From: Beroe forskalii
Lineage: Eukaryota > Ctenophora > Nuda > Beroida > Beroidae
Length of the DNA: 64,000 nt
Direction of reading: 5' to 3'
Assembly: GCA_011033025.1 (NCBI GenBank)
Contig: WFMF01000408.1
Coordinates: 42,501 to 106,500 of the forward strand
Every line of letters begins with the position of its first letter. Positions within the stretch are counted from its first letter, which is position 1. A model generated the notes under the pieces. That model saw nothing but the letters and a program-made list of their open reading frames with translations, was not told the DNA's origin and did no database searches. Positions 32,398 to 44,406 of the stretch are shown here, piece by piece. The translations under genes and the position numbers were made by a program.

Positions 32398-33079
32398 AGA
32401 TAGACCGGTGGGGAGAAAGTGATCAATGAACGTTTACGCTGATGACTGATCAAATATATTGATAGGACAATCGGGAGACCAATATATGTTTAAAATTCAT
32501 ACATATTATCATGGATACATTTCACATATGCTCTGCTCTAATCAAAATCTTGTAATCACACCAAAACATGTGTAATTTCAAGCTTCTTACTTCCATTCTA
32601 CCCATGTGTTTATATCTTCACTTTTATCTATCCATTTGGAATTTGCTATGATATTTTGGGTTTCATGATAAAAACAAAATTTGCCATAAGATTTTGGGTC
32701 CGTCTATTCCCCTTTCTTCCCCTTTCGCTATATTTCCTCAACACCCGTGACCCGCAGAGTAATGATGTACCTTCGCTAGCACATCATTGGTACAGACAGC
32801 AGAGTGTCATTGGGGAGACTAGATCACGGCAGATCTAGCTCACTATGATATTAGTCTATGGCTTATTCTATATGAGTATGTTATGGAGTTTTATGTAGTC
32901 TAGGTACATGCTCACATGTGTATTATTTTGTCATGTTTGAGAAATCAGCACTGTCAATAAAGCAACGTCTTAAAGTGAGAGAAAAGGAATTACATGCTTT
33001 ATCTGTAGTCATAGAAAAGCATCCAAAATGAATCCTTGAGAAATGAATCGAGAAGAAATTTAGTCGAGTGCATAAATTT

Positions 33080-33142
33080 AGTGAGTGTATTTATTAGTAT
33101 TTTACAGGCCTATAGGCCTGTAAAATATACGCACTCACTTAG
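33080..33142. repeat. Foldback repeat centred on GGCCTATAGGCC
   Basis: TATTTTACAGGCC and GGCCTGTAAAATA flank a TATA centre, with outer GTGAGTGTAT / ATACGCACTCAC also paired. It lies in a gene-free stretch. Confidence 0.6.
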
Positions 33143-34328
33143 CTCAATGAAGTGGGTTTCTTTGGAACTACTTTGGGTGCTCAAAGTATTCCCCGGCCCC
33201 TCATTTGATGGGCTCTGTATAACTCTTGCGTATTACATGTCTATTTTGTTGCGACTACCCCTGAAATGCCTTCTATGTTTTGTCTGCTGCATTGAAGATA
33301 AACTCAGTGCACATCAGCTGCTCAGAACTCAAGGCTTGGATAATGAGGTCACTCTCAACAAACCATTATACGTGACTGCTCCCTCCTCTCTCAGACCTGT
33401 AATGTGGGCTGTGCAACACCAGTTTCGTTTTTTAATGAAGAGGTTTAGACACTTTCTAGATAGGTTCATAAAAACTATCATAGTCGGCGTGTAACGGTCA
33501 GGTTTTTCTAAAACAAAAACTCTGAACATCTGAACAAAAAGCAATAACATGCGACCGAATACTGTCTTATCGGGACAGGAGATGTTTGAGGGTTCTTGTC
33601 TTATAAGATGAGATAAGATAGACAAAATCTTAAGCTTTCGGCTTGGTAAAAATTAAGCCCTCAATAAAACATACAAGCGAAGTAAGTTGCAGAACTTCAA
33701 ACATTCAATAACAACGAGTCGTATCTTAGTACTAAATAAATGTATCAGATGAATGGTTTTCCCTAAAAATGAGATCGTATCAAATTTCCACTGTCACCAC
33801 CGCCCACACCAGAAAGTGTTAATGTTTTTCGAAACAACTAGGCGATCACGTGGTGAAATAAATCGTTATTAATTTCATGATTATAGAGGAATTGCAATCA
33901 CTGATGCATCAAAGCGTGGATTCTCATTCATGTGTTTCAAACAAATGGTGTTATACAGTTCTTAAAGAAAACAACTCCGTTAGTCGAGGTTACCTATTTA
34001 AAGGGAAACAATTGAAAAACGGAGCAAGAATTCTGAAAACAATCCAAATTCCTTGCAATTAAACCTGCGAAGGGATCAATCTATAAAATTGGATGACAGT
34101 CCAATTCGAGCCTGAATTAAAATTTTAATATTTTCACGCGCATGTTATAGAGTTTATTAATCATTGTTTTTTGTTTTTATGACTGAGAGATAAGACTGAT
34201 TAAATGAAATTTAAGACAATTTTTGCCACACTTTCAGCTGGCTCTTCCTATTTCAGTATTAAGTATCCTAAGCGCTGTGCCAAACTTGCAAAATCAAGAA
34301 TTTTAAAAACCACCCTCAATATACTCAC

Positions 34329-34737
34329 GTCCATTTGTCCAGATATGCCAAGTATGGAAGCTGCCTTTGCCCATCGGGAAGAGTTAGAACCCTGTAACTC
34401 CACTTTGGGACATTCATTGTCCACGAACAACCGAGTACTACTGATGCTGCTGGTGTTGTTTAGGATGATGTTGTTGTTGCTATTTAGCATGTTGTTGCTG
34501 TTGCTGTTGCTGTTATTGTTGTTGTTGTTGCATGGTGATGATCTGTTGAGACCAGGTGAGGATCTATTGAGACCAGGTGAGGATCTGTTCAGGCCAGGCG
34601 AGGATCTGTTCAGGCCAGGAGAGGATCTGTTGTTGCTAGGAGACGAGTTGTGTTGCACGTGTGGTGAGGGTGGCGCGCACGCCGCCGCGCGCCCGGCAGG
34701 CTGCGCAGCTACTGACGGGGATGGAATATTGGTGAAC
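34329..34737 (-). CDS. Candidate exon of a low-complexity Asn/Ser-rich protein
   Basis: Open on the minus strand from acceptor GTCACAG (34738) to donor ATGGAC|GTGAGT. It reads an Ala/Pro segment, then five tandem RSSPGLN-type heptads, then an Asn-rich run (NNNNNNSNSNSNNMLNSNNN), then an ordinary segment ending RWAKAASILGISGQMD. Both strands are open, but only this one has fitting splice sites and continues past the repeat into non-repetitive protein. The plus-strand reading is Leu-run shadow. No domain is recognised; the product is probably disordered. Confidence 0.5.
34548..34637 (-). repeat. 21-bp coding repeat (RSSPGLN heptads)
   Basis: Four to five units of GAGGATCTGTTCAGGCCAGG-type DNA within the candidate exon 34329-34737; unit length is a multiple of three. 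Confidence 0.7.
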
Positions 34738-35515
34738 CTGTGACGTCACGTTCCCAGAGCGAAGGGAGAGAGAGAGAGAGAGAGGGGGTTATTTTTAGAG
34801 CGGTGCACTGATGATATAGCTAATAAACTGGTATGCGACTACTCAAACCTTGAAATAGCACGCGAGACGAGCCATTGAGCGCGGTGTAAAAGCTGACACA
34901 CCAATGCACGCTAAAAACAATTACATTTAGAAGGAAATCTATTCAATCACTCACTCTCAGTCCCTCTCTCTCTCGGCATGTCACGTGATTCTTCTCCAGC
35001 CCATGAGACGCCGTGTTTTGATTAATTTAAAACTCCAACCATGGCTCACTGTGTGAGATAGTGGCAAGTGCGCCGCGAGCGAAGAACTCAAGAAAGAGAG
35101 AGACCATCTAAGTATGATGTGGCCGTCATATATAGATATATACTCAGAATATATAAATATATAACACATGAACATACTCCACACATCATCCTATCTCAGC
35201 TGCAGCTCAGGATATACCAACTGTAACTGTTCTCTCTCAGCGTGGAATTGAAGGTGGTCCTCTAATTCAGTGGAACATTGCATTCCACGCGAGTTTTCTG
35301 AGAATATTACCTCCTACTGCTGCAGCAAAGTGAGGTGTTGTACTCTTTTCTTTATTGTATAGAGCACTTCTTATGTAATATGGGTATTAAAACTCTGAAT
35401 GAGGCAGGTTTTAGAATTAAAACACCTCGTGGAGGCTCGTGTCAGTAAAAAATAATCGTGAGGAGGAGGGAGGGGACCCCTCGAAAGAATTATTTGGGGT
35501 TGGGACACAGACAAC

Positions 35516-35636
35516 GGTGTGTTGATGACGTCATTATCATGGGTTAGAGTGGTGTGTTGATGACGTCATTATCATGGGTTAGAATGATGTGTTGATGACG
35601 TCATTTTCAGGGGTTAGAATGGTGTGTTGATGACGC
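35516..35636. repeat. 35-bp tandem array with CRE cores
   Basis: Three full units and a partial fourth of GTGTTGATGACGTCATTATC followed by ATGGGTTAGAATG. Each full unit holds a palindromic TGACGTCA. The unit shares its core with the dispersed CRE-palindrome family. Confidence 0.75.
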
Positions 35637-36911
35637 TCAACTATCTATATTCCTGCGTGACAGTCATGTAGCGGCTATCTTTGGGCTACCTCCTGGTGGC
35701 TGCTAAAGGTGGCTTTTTGATAGTATTTGATAAACAAATGAATCTCGGTCTTTTCATTAAAAATACGGTCATGTGCTACTCTCCGGGTTTACATCAATAT
35801 CATTCATTCCTTCGGATGTTGTTTGCATAATATAAGTTAAATTGATATTAAATTTCTTTGAATTTTGCTACAATGCCCGACACTCGATAATACATGCGAT
35901 CACCAAAATAACATTTAATAATTATACTGTTGCCAATTATGAATAATTCATTTCTGGAATTTCCAAATATCTATGTGCTTTTGCACTTGCAGCAATCGAG
36001 CAAATAGAGTATTATAAACCGATCCTATCAATTTTAAAAATAAGTTTTCCCTTTCAATTTTTTTAAATTTAATTTTGTTTTTTGATTCAAAAATTAATAC
36101 TTTCTATCGTCGTGATGAAAAATCAGTCTACCTTTAGGATGAAGGATCCTGGAATCGTTTGGAAAATTTTCAATCTGCTCACAAATGGCAATTGGGTTGG
36201 AATTTAGGAGGGCGTGAACTCTAAACTCGTGGCATCTACGTAAGCTAATTTACGCCGACTATCTTAACATTCTCAAGTCTAATATTTCACTTGGAATACT
36301 CACATCGTGGTCGATATTGAATAAGAACGGTCGATGCATCGAGAGAAAATCTGCTCATGAACAACTCGCGGAGAACCTTTTGTCAAAAAAGAGAGAAACG
36401 GCCGTTGGAAATTTTACTAAATATAATACGCCTGACAAGTCCAGTGGAGGTAATTAAATATCCCTCGATATCTATAAGCTGGTTGTCTGATTAATGCTTG
36501 CAAAAAGCAGCTTATTTCTTAGTTACAAAATTTGTTTGTTAGAGCCCAAGCACGAGCAAGTCTACGTATGTTATTAATGTATTTACGTACATTAAACATT
36601 TATATGTTATTTAACTATTCCGTTCCCAGGACTCAGACAAATTATTACAAATCATTGCCACACGTTTGGGTGAATTACTGCCATGCTATTGTCTGGGGTT
36701 CTGTTGTTATATAAAGAGTTAATTTCGCGTTGGATGAATGGAAAGGTTATGTTGCTATTGGTCTGGTCTCCTAAAAGTAGAGATGGGTATTGACAGGAAT
36801 TTAATGGAATTACTCTTTAGTCACACCCGCCTTGGTCAACAATGAAATCACGAGTGGAAAACAGTCGTGCTGACAAAAGACCCTCTGACTTAAATCCACT
36901 GTGACAACACT

Positions 36912-37005
36912 TTGATCTTTGACACCACTGCACTGAAACCACTCACTCAGACATCTCATCACTTTGACACCACTGCACTGAAACCACTCACTCAGACATC
37001 ACGTC
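36912..37005. repeat. 45-bp tandem duplication
   Basis: Two adjacent copies of a unit starting CTTTGACACCACTGCACTGA. No coding role is evident. Confidence 0.65.
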
Positions 37006-37265
37006 ACTCTGAATTGTCTACAAAGAGTTGCTTTTGCGGGTTCATTCCTCCACCAAATTATACGTTTACTCTACTCAAGACACGCAATAATACGATATCT
37101 ACTGAATTCTTCGCTTCGAGAGTTACCGCCACTTTCTACGTAGAGATAAGTGCGCGGACGGGGAAATTACCTCACAGAAATTATTAAATTCTTGAATTGA
37201 AGGGAAAGCACATACGCAAGTGAAATGATCTAGAAAAAAGAGGAAAATATAAACACTCTACTGAC

Positions 37266-38320
37266 CTCCTCCCGACTGTCCCATACGAAGGATATTATCC
37301 GTGAGATGCTGCTTTTCCGCCTCTCTGCTGGCGTACTCCGCGGCTTATCGAACGTCTTGAGCTCCGGAACTGCTTCCTTATCCTCCACTCTCAACGAGTT
37401 AGACTGCAGCTGAACTTCAGGTTCAGCAGGGCATGGTGCGGTGTTCTCCGGTGTGATTGGAGAGAAGGGTCCTGTCACGTGATTCCTTGTTGGCAGTTGA
37501 GCCCCATTGGGGTATACCGCCGGGAAAGAGACCCCGTTTATTGGACGCGTGCCAGCCAATGGTGGCTCACCATTCTGATAGGTCCCCGCAAGAATCTGCT
37601 CCCCGTTTAACTTTAGAGTGTATTTGACAGCATTATGTTCCGATGGCTGGTGTTTCCCGTTCAACTGGCAGCCTTGTTGACAGCCACTTCTCACTGAACT
37701 GTGACACGGCCTCAGACTGATCCCGGAATTATCTGAACTCTTCTGATCATTCAACTGTCGGTATTTGTTGACCGGACTCCCTCCGTTCGAGCAACAGTTC
37801 GTTACTTGACCACCGTTAAAGCAGTACCGTCCGATCCTCCGGGCTTCGTCCGCACTGTGCTCGCACACGTGACTTCCGTTTGGGTCGATGCCAGAAAGTT
37901 CGTACCCATCCCAGGTTTGGGAGGGGACTGGTTTGCCTCCCGAATCAGAGGGAGGGTGTGGCACGGAATGGTGTGGTAGAGAGGTGTCCATTGACAGTGG
38001 ATGGGGTGGGTGTTCAAGATAGTGTGGTAGAGGGTGAGGAAGAGGGTGAGGTTGAGGCATGGAATGATGGAGGAATGGGGTTGTTGGCAGGGTATCTGGG
38101 GGTGGAGGGGCATGTCTTGGGTGAAATAAAAGGGGGGCGGCGGCGCCTCTTTTGGCGGACTTTTCCTAAACTTGAAACCGTCGTAGTTTATGTTTCTGAT
38201 AGGAACTTTGCCTCGGAGAGGATAGGAAGCTGTTCTCTCGAGCGTGTTTGGAGAGACTTGTCGTGGGTTGTAGATAGTCCTCCGGATTTCCACATCCATA
38301 TTGCCACGATGCAACAGATT
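37266..38320 (-). CDS. Exon of an unrecognised, disordered Pro/His-rich protein, with one frame break
   Basis: The exon begins after CTCGACTAG with NLLHRGNMDVEIRRTIYNPR and YDGFKFRKSPPKEAPPPP, and ends SSISRIISFVWDSREE at GAGGAG|GTCAGT. Entry and exit are both phase 0, yet the length (1,055 nt) is one short of a multiple of three. The N-terminal frame and the C-terminal frame (His/Pro-rich, then NGG/NGE-type repeats) overlap near a G6 run at 38132-38137 on the plus strand. A missing base in the draft is the simplest reason; a real frameshift is possible. It joins in phase with the candidate exon at 43853-44197. A basic phospho-type motif (RRKSS) lies near the end. Confidence 0.6.
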
Positions 38321-41300
38321 CTAGTCGAGAGAAAATGTTTTTTGAATATGTTCTTGGAGGAAAATCATATAAATTCAGACAAGCAATATTACTATGAATT
38401 TGCTATGGGTCTAAAACCAGTGATAGCGATACTTCGAGTTAAAGGTTCTCATAGCCGCTGGGGAAGTGGGAACGTTGAGGAAATGATGGAAACCGTAAAA
38501 TAAAATGAAAGCTAAACCATTGTCGTAATTCTTATATACAAGGCAAGGTAGGCACTAGAGCGGATTTAAGTATCGCTACACAGACGGTTTTAAGATGCAT
38601 AAAATTTAATATATGGTGCAACGCAATTGCATCAATTTTTACGGCTACACACTTAGTTTCTTAATTGTTTTTGTGAGACATTAAGACTTTATCTAATGCC
38701 CTGAAGACTATATAAGGAAGGCCAACCATGAAGACAATGACACTGCTATGCTTACTATCAAAAACTAAACGTTCATAAAGCAGTGTTGAGATTTACGTGC
38801 AACTGAAGTATTAAGATCAAACTACAATTCCTTGCTTCAATTTAAGAATTAACCACTTAATTATCTTATGATAAAATTTAAGCAATTAAATCAAAATTTT
38901 GTCTGCTGCAGAAATCCTCAGTTAATAATTCCCCGGTAAAATCAGTTATCATGCCCATCCCAAAAATTCAATAGATTTAACTAATTTCATTGAACGATTA
39001 AGAAGCGTTGCATTTATGAATTTGAATTTGGAGGCTTGCAGGGATTAAAAAATTCTTTTGGCCAGGAAAAAGAAGCGTGTAGAGTGCCTTGAACTTAAAT
39101 GAACACTGAAGTTTGCTTATTTGCTTACCGTAGATTTGCACATGCCTGTAAAAGGCCTGAATTTCGATAATTAACTGCATGTTACGAACAATTTCGACCA
39201 AATAAAAATCCCGGAAGCCTTCAAAGATTAGAGCGTGCAGCTTTGTACGAAAGGACAATGAAGTGAATCTGAGAGTTGCATCGAACATGAGTCTTTGCCA
39301 GGGAACCAGGGAAACGACTAGTGGCAAATCATTGGTAGTATAATAACGTGCTCACTTCCTTATCCTAAAATTACCACGGACAAACGAAAAATCAAGCTGT
39401 TCATTGGAAACAATATAATCCATTGATTGCACTTCGAAATATTATTGTGGTATAGATTTGTTTTTAACAGGAAAACATTTTCCATATAACCAACAACCCT
39501 AACGGTATATCACTGAAAAAATAAACACTCGAAAAGCTGGAAAAGTTCATAATGACGTTGAAAAGACCAGGGCGACGTTTACGCTTAGTCTGCTGCCATT
39601 CGACTCAGGTACGTAATAATATGATGATGACTTCTACTTCAAGAGCATAAGGCAGAAATGGAGCGTCTGTTGCAGGTAGCCTGAGCTCTTAGTAGGTCAA
39701 TGCTTAATGATCACGAATATATAGGTATATAGATATAGTTTAAAGCCTTCCTGTGTTTGTTTACGAACCATACATTTCTCGAACTTTTTAATATTTTGGA
39801 AACGGAATACAGGCCATCAATTTCCATGTTTGCGTCTTCTGGCCTACTTCTCCCCTCCGTTTCGTAAGAATAGTTTAAAAGCAAACTTTCGTAAATCTAT
39901 GTTCCTATCTTATCGGGTTGGTGTATCATATGGTGTCAGTTCATGCCAAATTGTGCCTTGTCACCAAGCCAGAAATCCATGAATAAAAGAGTCCTGTCGG
40001 CCGAATTCTCAAGACAATTGATTACTTTCCAGCAATTCATTCGTCGTTTTGCTTTTTCCTTACTGAGAAGTTGTGTCCACGTACCACCTAGTTCAATGTA
40101 TCGCTTTAAATGCTCCTCCTAAACGGACTAATGCCGGATTCTGCTTGTCAGTTCTGGGAAGTTGATAAGTCGTGAAATACACTTTTCCCTTCGGTATTTA
40201 ATTCTTTTTTCCGGAATTTCATTCATTATCATGTTCCAGTTTTCAAGCAGCAATCCATCTTCACGATCTACAGAATGATGTTTGAAGTTTTAGAATCTAT
40301 CCTAATTTCAATCATTCATTTGATGATATTAATCATAATAGCTACAGTGGCTAACAATACCATCGCATCAATAAAGTTTGAATCTCCAGTTTTATTTGAA
40401 TCACTAATTTTAATCGCAAATTAAGTTATAAATTAATCATAATTAGCTAGGTCAATACCATCGTATCAATAAAGTTTGAATTTTCCAGATTTAATCCTTT
40501 CCAATTTTAATCGCTAATTTACTGATAACATCTTTATGACTAAATCTTACTATATATAATGCGTGTTGTTAATATATATATATTTATTTATTTATTTATG
40601 GCTGGCGATTCGTTTTCGTTAATCATCAAAAATTATATTTTAATCGTGTTGCAAGATAGTTACAATGAATCAGAAAATATAGAAAAATTTTGAGGTCAAC
40701 CTGAGGGGTCGGGGGCCACGCCCTTTTCCGCAAAAATTAAACTTTCAATTTTCAAAATTCCTTCGCCATCGAGTTACTCAGTGAATAAAAATTTTGAAAT
40801 TTTGTCCGGGTATTGGGTCACCCTGAGGGCGTGGGGCCACGCCCTTTTGGCAAAAATTAAACTTCAAAAATTTTAAGTTGCTAATTTTTGAGAATTTTGT
40901 CCGAATTATTAGGTCAGTCTGAACATCTTTTTTTCGCAAAATTAAATATACAAAAATTCGAATAGAATTTTGTCCAATTATTTGGGCATTGGAGCCACGC
41001 CCTTTTTCGCAAAATAGAGTCTTCGATTTTTTCAAGATTCCCTTCGCTAATGAAAGTAAAGGTTTTGAGAATATTGTCGGCAATAGGTTACCGTTGGGGC
41101 GGGAAGCTTTTTTTCGCAGAAATTAAAGTTTCAATTTCCTCCAAACTCACACGGTCAAATCACTGGGGCCGTTAGCTCATGCGGCTGCCATCATTCGCCG
41201 TCCGTAGGACGGGAACCGACTAGTATACCTAACGTATCAATGAAATTTGCACACAGACAAGAGCTAATGAAAGAAGGACGATAGAACAAAGCGGGAGAGA

Positions 41301-43852
41301 TCAGAGGAATAGCTCTCTTGAAAAACCGAATCATTTCGTAAAGGCTGGAGTATATGTACAATATTAGGATCTTTTCGTGCATATATCGTGCGGTTAAAGG
41401 CCATTAGTTATATTTTTACTAGGTATGTGGCACCACTCGCCAACAACTTTGAGTATAGATGATTTGTTTAGTGACATGTTGTCGTAAAAGATGGTTTGAA
41501 TGGATTGTGACATATAGAACTTTGGATATGAGTTTAATTTCTTCCTAATATCTGTCAAAAGTCCTTACAGTGTGCATATGTGCATAATCTATTGATGCAA
41601 TTATATAACCACTAAATTGTTATCAATAGTCTTTCGCCATTGGGAAATAAAGTCCATTCATAAGTTCTTTAAATATCGCTTATCAATCTCTGTTTCTTAG
41701 TTCTACCCTCTTTTGTAAGCCGGAAAACAGTGTCTGCAGTATGGAGAAATATACTTAGCAAGCTTTTGCTGATGAATGCTCGTCTTAAATCCATGACAAT
41801 ACATAGCTCTTCTGACTTTTATCTGTTTTACCTTTCTGAATATATCTTATGGTTCATTGATGAAGACTAACGTTCCGGCCATATTTAAACCACAACATAA
41901 GCGTTGAAATACTTTGAATCGTAATGGACACTCCTAGGAAATCAATTACTGCTCCACAAACTGGTTTTATTTGGACGATCCTACGAGATTTTTAACTTGC
42001 AACTTTATTCCGACCGTTTCGTGCGAACAATTACTGTTCTTCAACATTCGAATATTTTCTGTGACCGTGGGTTTCACAACAACCTTATTTTCTTTTTCGA
42101 GTTACTGGATCACCAATACATTCCAAGCTCAGTTCGTTTGCTGAAAAATTAAAAACCGAACTTGTCAGTTTTCTTGCTCTTCATTTTCAATCGAATGCCC
42201 ACTTAAGTTTAATAAGTTTGTAATCCATACTGTACTGCACCGATGAAAATCATAGGTCGAAATTGAAAAGTTAAAATAGCCAATCCTCATTCTACACGTT
42301 TGCATTTCGATTCATTAATATCCTGCACATGTATCTCAAATCTATCCGACTTATCCTCTATACCCTACATCAATCAGATCACTATATTTATCTAAGTACT
42401 ACAAATTTAAATACGATCAATCATAAAACTCTCTGATCTTCCGATCACATATCTTATCGTTCATATATAAACACGGATCATTTAAACACGCATCGTAGCC
42501 TAATAATATACCCAACACAAACATATTTGAACGACATGCGAAATACAAATATATTGCTGCACGGTTTGAGCTCTCTCAAGAGCTATATGGTGGTGGTTAT
42601 ACTTTGGCTTTGATATGCTTGCCTACGCATACGGGTAAATAAAATGAGTGATTGAGAGAGAACGTTGATACTCCCGACATGGTATGCCCTACATGGGTTT
42701 ATGAGGACATCAGTTAATACTTTAATAGGAAATCGGAGTGTGCATGAAGTTTATATGTTGCCTCGTGGGTGTTTTAAGCTCCTGTTGGTTAATTAACTTT
42801 GATTAAATGTTAAATGTTAGTGGGGAATAATAATGATGTCAATATATTTTAAAGCAACAAAGTGAGAAATCGGTTAACTAACATGTCAGTCACAACAAAG
42901 CATTTATCAAGATAGGACACCATTCACCAAATATGACACTTCAAGGGGTGACGTCAAATCTGTGCTAACACTTGCATGATAAGAATGCTTTTTTTAGTTA
43001 TAGTGTCACTAAAAAGAATCGTTATAGCAATTCAAGTAACCATGATAACGATATAATGTAACGATTGAACGACTTCCTCAATTAGTCTAGAGTTTGAATC
43101 ATTCGAATAAATTTCAAGCTTTCGAGGGGCATCAGTTTGCGATGCTTATCGAAATAAGGAAGCCGTTGAAAATAACATCAGCAAGCTCGGTATAGGGGTT
43201 TTCAAATGCTGACGGAGGGAGCGAACCAGGGTTAAAGCTCTGCTGACGTCAGCAAAATATTTGACGATCTTACAAAAATTATGCATTTTATATCATGCCT
43301 AGTGCCTATGTCCCAGTAAAACTATTGGTGGTAAAAACTTAAGTTGTTGCACCATACATGAGAGGGAAGTATGAACTAATAATATCGATTTATTATGCAG
43401 CTTAGTAGGGTCGTACAACAAGTGCACATTGAATCAATGTCAATATTAAATGCTGGTTTGGAAACTGCACAACTCGATTGAAGGGGCATGAGCATCAATT
43501 GAGTAATCCAAGTTTTGACAGCTTCAGTTGGTGCTTCTAATTTCTATTGCATCCTTAGTGGTTACTTGGTTATGTTTGAACTTGTGTATTTAGTAAGCGA
43601 CTTCGTGGATCGGTTGATTCTTGTAACAAGATGTCGTGGAATCTTGTAAAATGTCAAGAAACGTCAATGGTTACATTTTGAAATTTAACGTCAATATAGT
43701 ACCATTTCTAAATTGAAATATTCATTTTAGGTCACATTAATTTAAATATATTATAACCTCTTGTCTAGGGTTCCCTTGTCTTATATCACAGAATGTAAAG
43801 TAGAACTGTGTAAAGTTTACTATGATCAATCTATTTACAATATTCACATTAC
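38321..43852. other. Gene-free stretch, possible long intron
   Basis: Lies between two minus-strand exons whose phases fit, so it may be one intron. Contains the 40.7-kb repeat and a short TATATA/TTTATTTA run near 40,565-40,600. Nothing else supported. Confidence 0.45.
40690..41150. repeat. Diverged tandem repeat, about 90-100 bp unit, five copies
   Basis: Recurring order ATTTTGTCC ... GGTCA ... GGGGCCACGCCCTTTT ... CGCAAAAATTAAA. ORFs over it are by-products of the repeat. Confidence 0.6.
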
Positions 43853-44197
43853 CGGCATATTAGGTTCAGGCTTCCTATACGGGATGAAGTAGGCTCTGGT
43901 TCCAGCGATTGCCTTGTACACCGAACCAAAGCCATTCCTTTCTGCGATTCCACTTTCGTTCATGATTCCTCCTTCCCTGCATCTGAAGCTAGCGTTCCTG
44001 CTGCATTCCTGTTCTGGCCCTTGGATCTCTTTCCAATTTCTTCCCAACTTTCCTCCCCTACTCACCCCAAATCCTCCTCTTCTCACCCCAAATCCTCCTC
44101 TACTCACCCCAAATCCTCCTCTCCCAGCCAGATACTCCTTCATAAATACACCCGGTCTTCCCCACTCTGCCATCCCCCTCGGCGGCCCATGCCACAT
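43853..44197 (-). CDS. Candidate exon with GGFGVSR repeats
   Basis: This stretch of 345 nt (115 codons, phase 0-0) lies between acceptor GTTAATAG and donor ATGCCG|GTAATG. It contains three GGFGV(S/R)R repeats, then ordinary-looking protein (NGFGSVYKAIAGTRAYFIPY). The exit phase fits the exon at 38320. The plus-strand ORF over the same bases is built of the reverse of the repeats and has no splice context. Function unknown. Confidence 0.48.
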
Positions 44198-44302
44198 CTA
44201 TTAACTGTCTAGAACCATGTAAAAACACTGATGAAACACGAGGAAAGCAAACTACTTTCACAACATCCTCTCCCACTGTATTGATGTGTGATGAGACTTG
44301 TC

Positions 44303-44406
44303 AGGCGCGCGCGCACGTGAAAATACATCTCACAACGTCATCAATTCACCATGTTAATCCATGATAATGACGTCACTTACCCGTCGCCTGTAACTCGCGC
44401 GCGGCA
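44303..44406. repeat. CRE-palindrome family, diverged element
   Basis: The core AACGTCATCAA ... ATGATAATGACGTCA is kept; the outer arms are replaced by GCGCGC-rich sequence on both sides. Confidence 0.5.

Larger units (their letters stand above)
28870..34328. other. Gene-free stretch upstream of CNG gene 2
   Basis: AT-rich sequence with the 32.2-kb tandem array and the 33.1-kb foldback; a CT-rich run near 29,808-29,850. It would contain the promoter of CNG gene 2. No convincing exon seen. Confidence 0.45.

Noticed and set aside
33036-33494. 152-codon plus-strand ORF
   Set aside because: It runs through the foldback at 33080-33142 and has no family resemblance, start context or partner exons.
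40778-41083. 101-codon minus-strand ORF
   Set aside because: It lies entirely within the diverged tandem repeat and changes register between units.
41160-41225. tRNA-like string GCCGTTAGCTCATGCGGC
   Set aside because: It resembles a tRNA D-arm or A box, but no B box and no cloverleaf could be drawn, so neither a tRNA nor a SINE is claimed.
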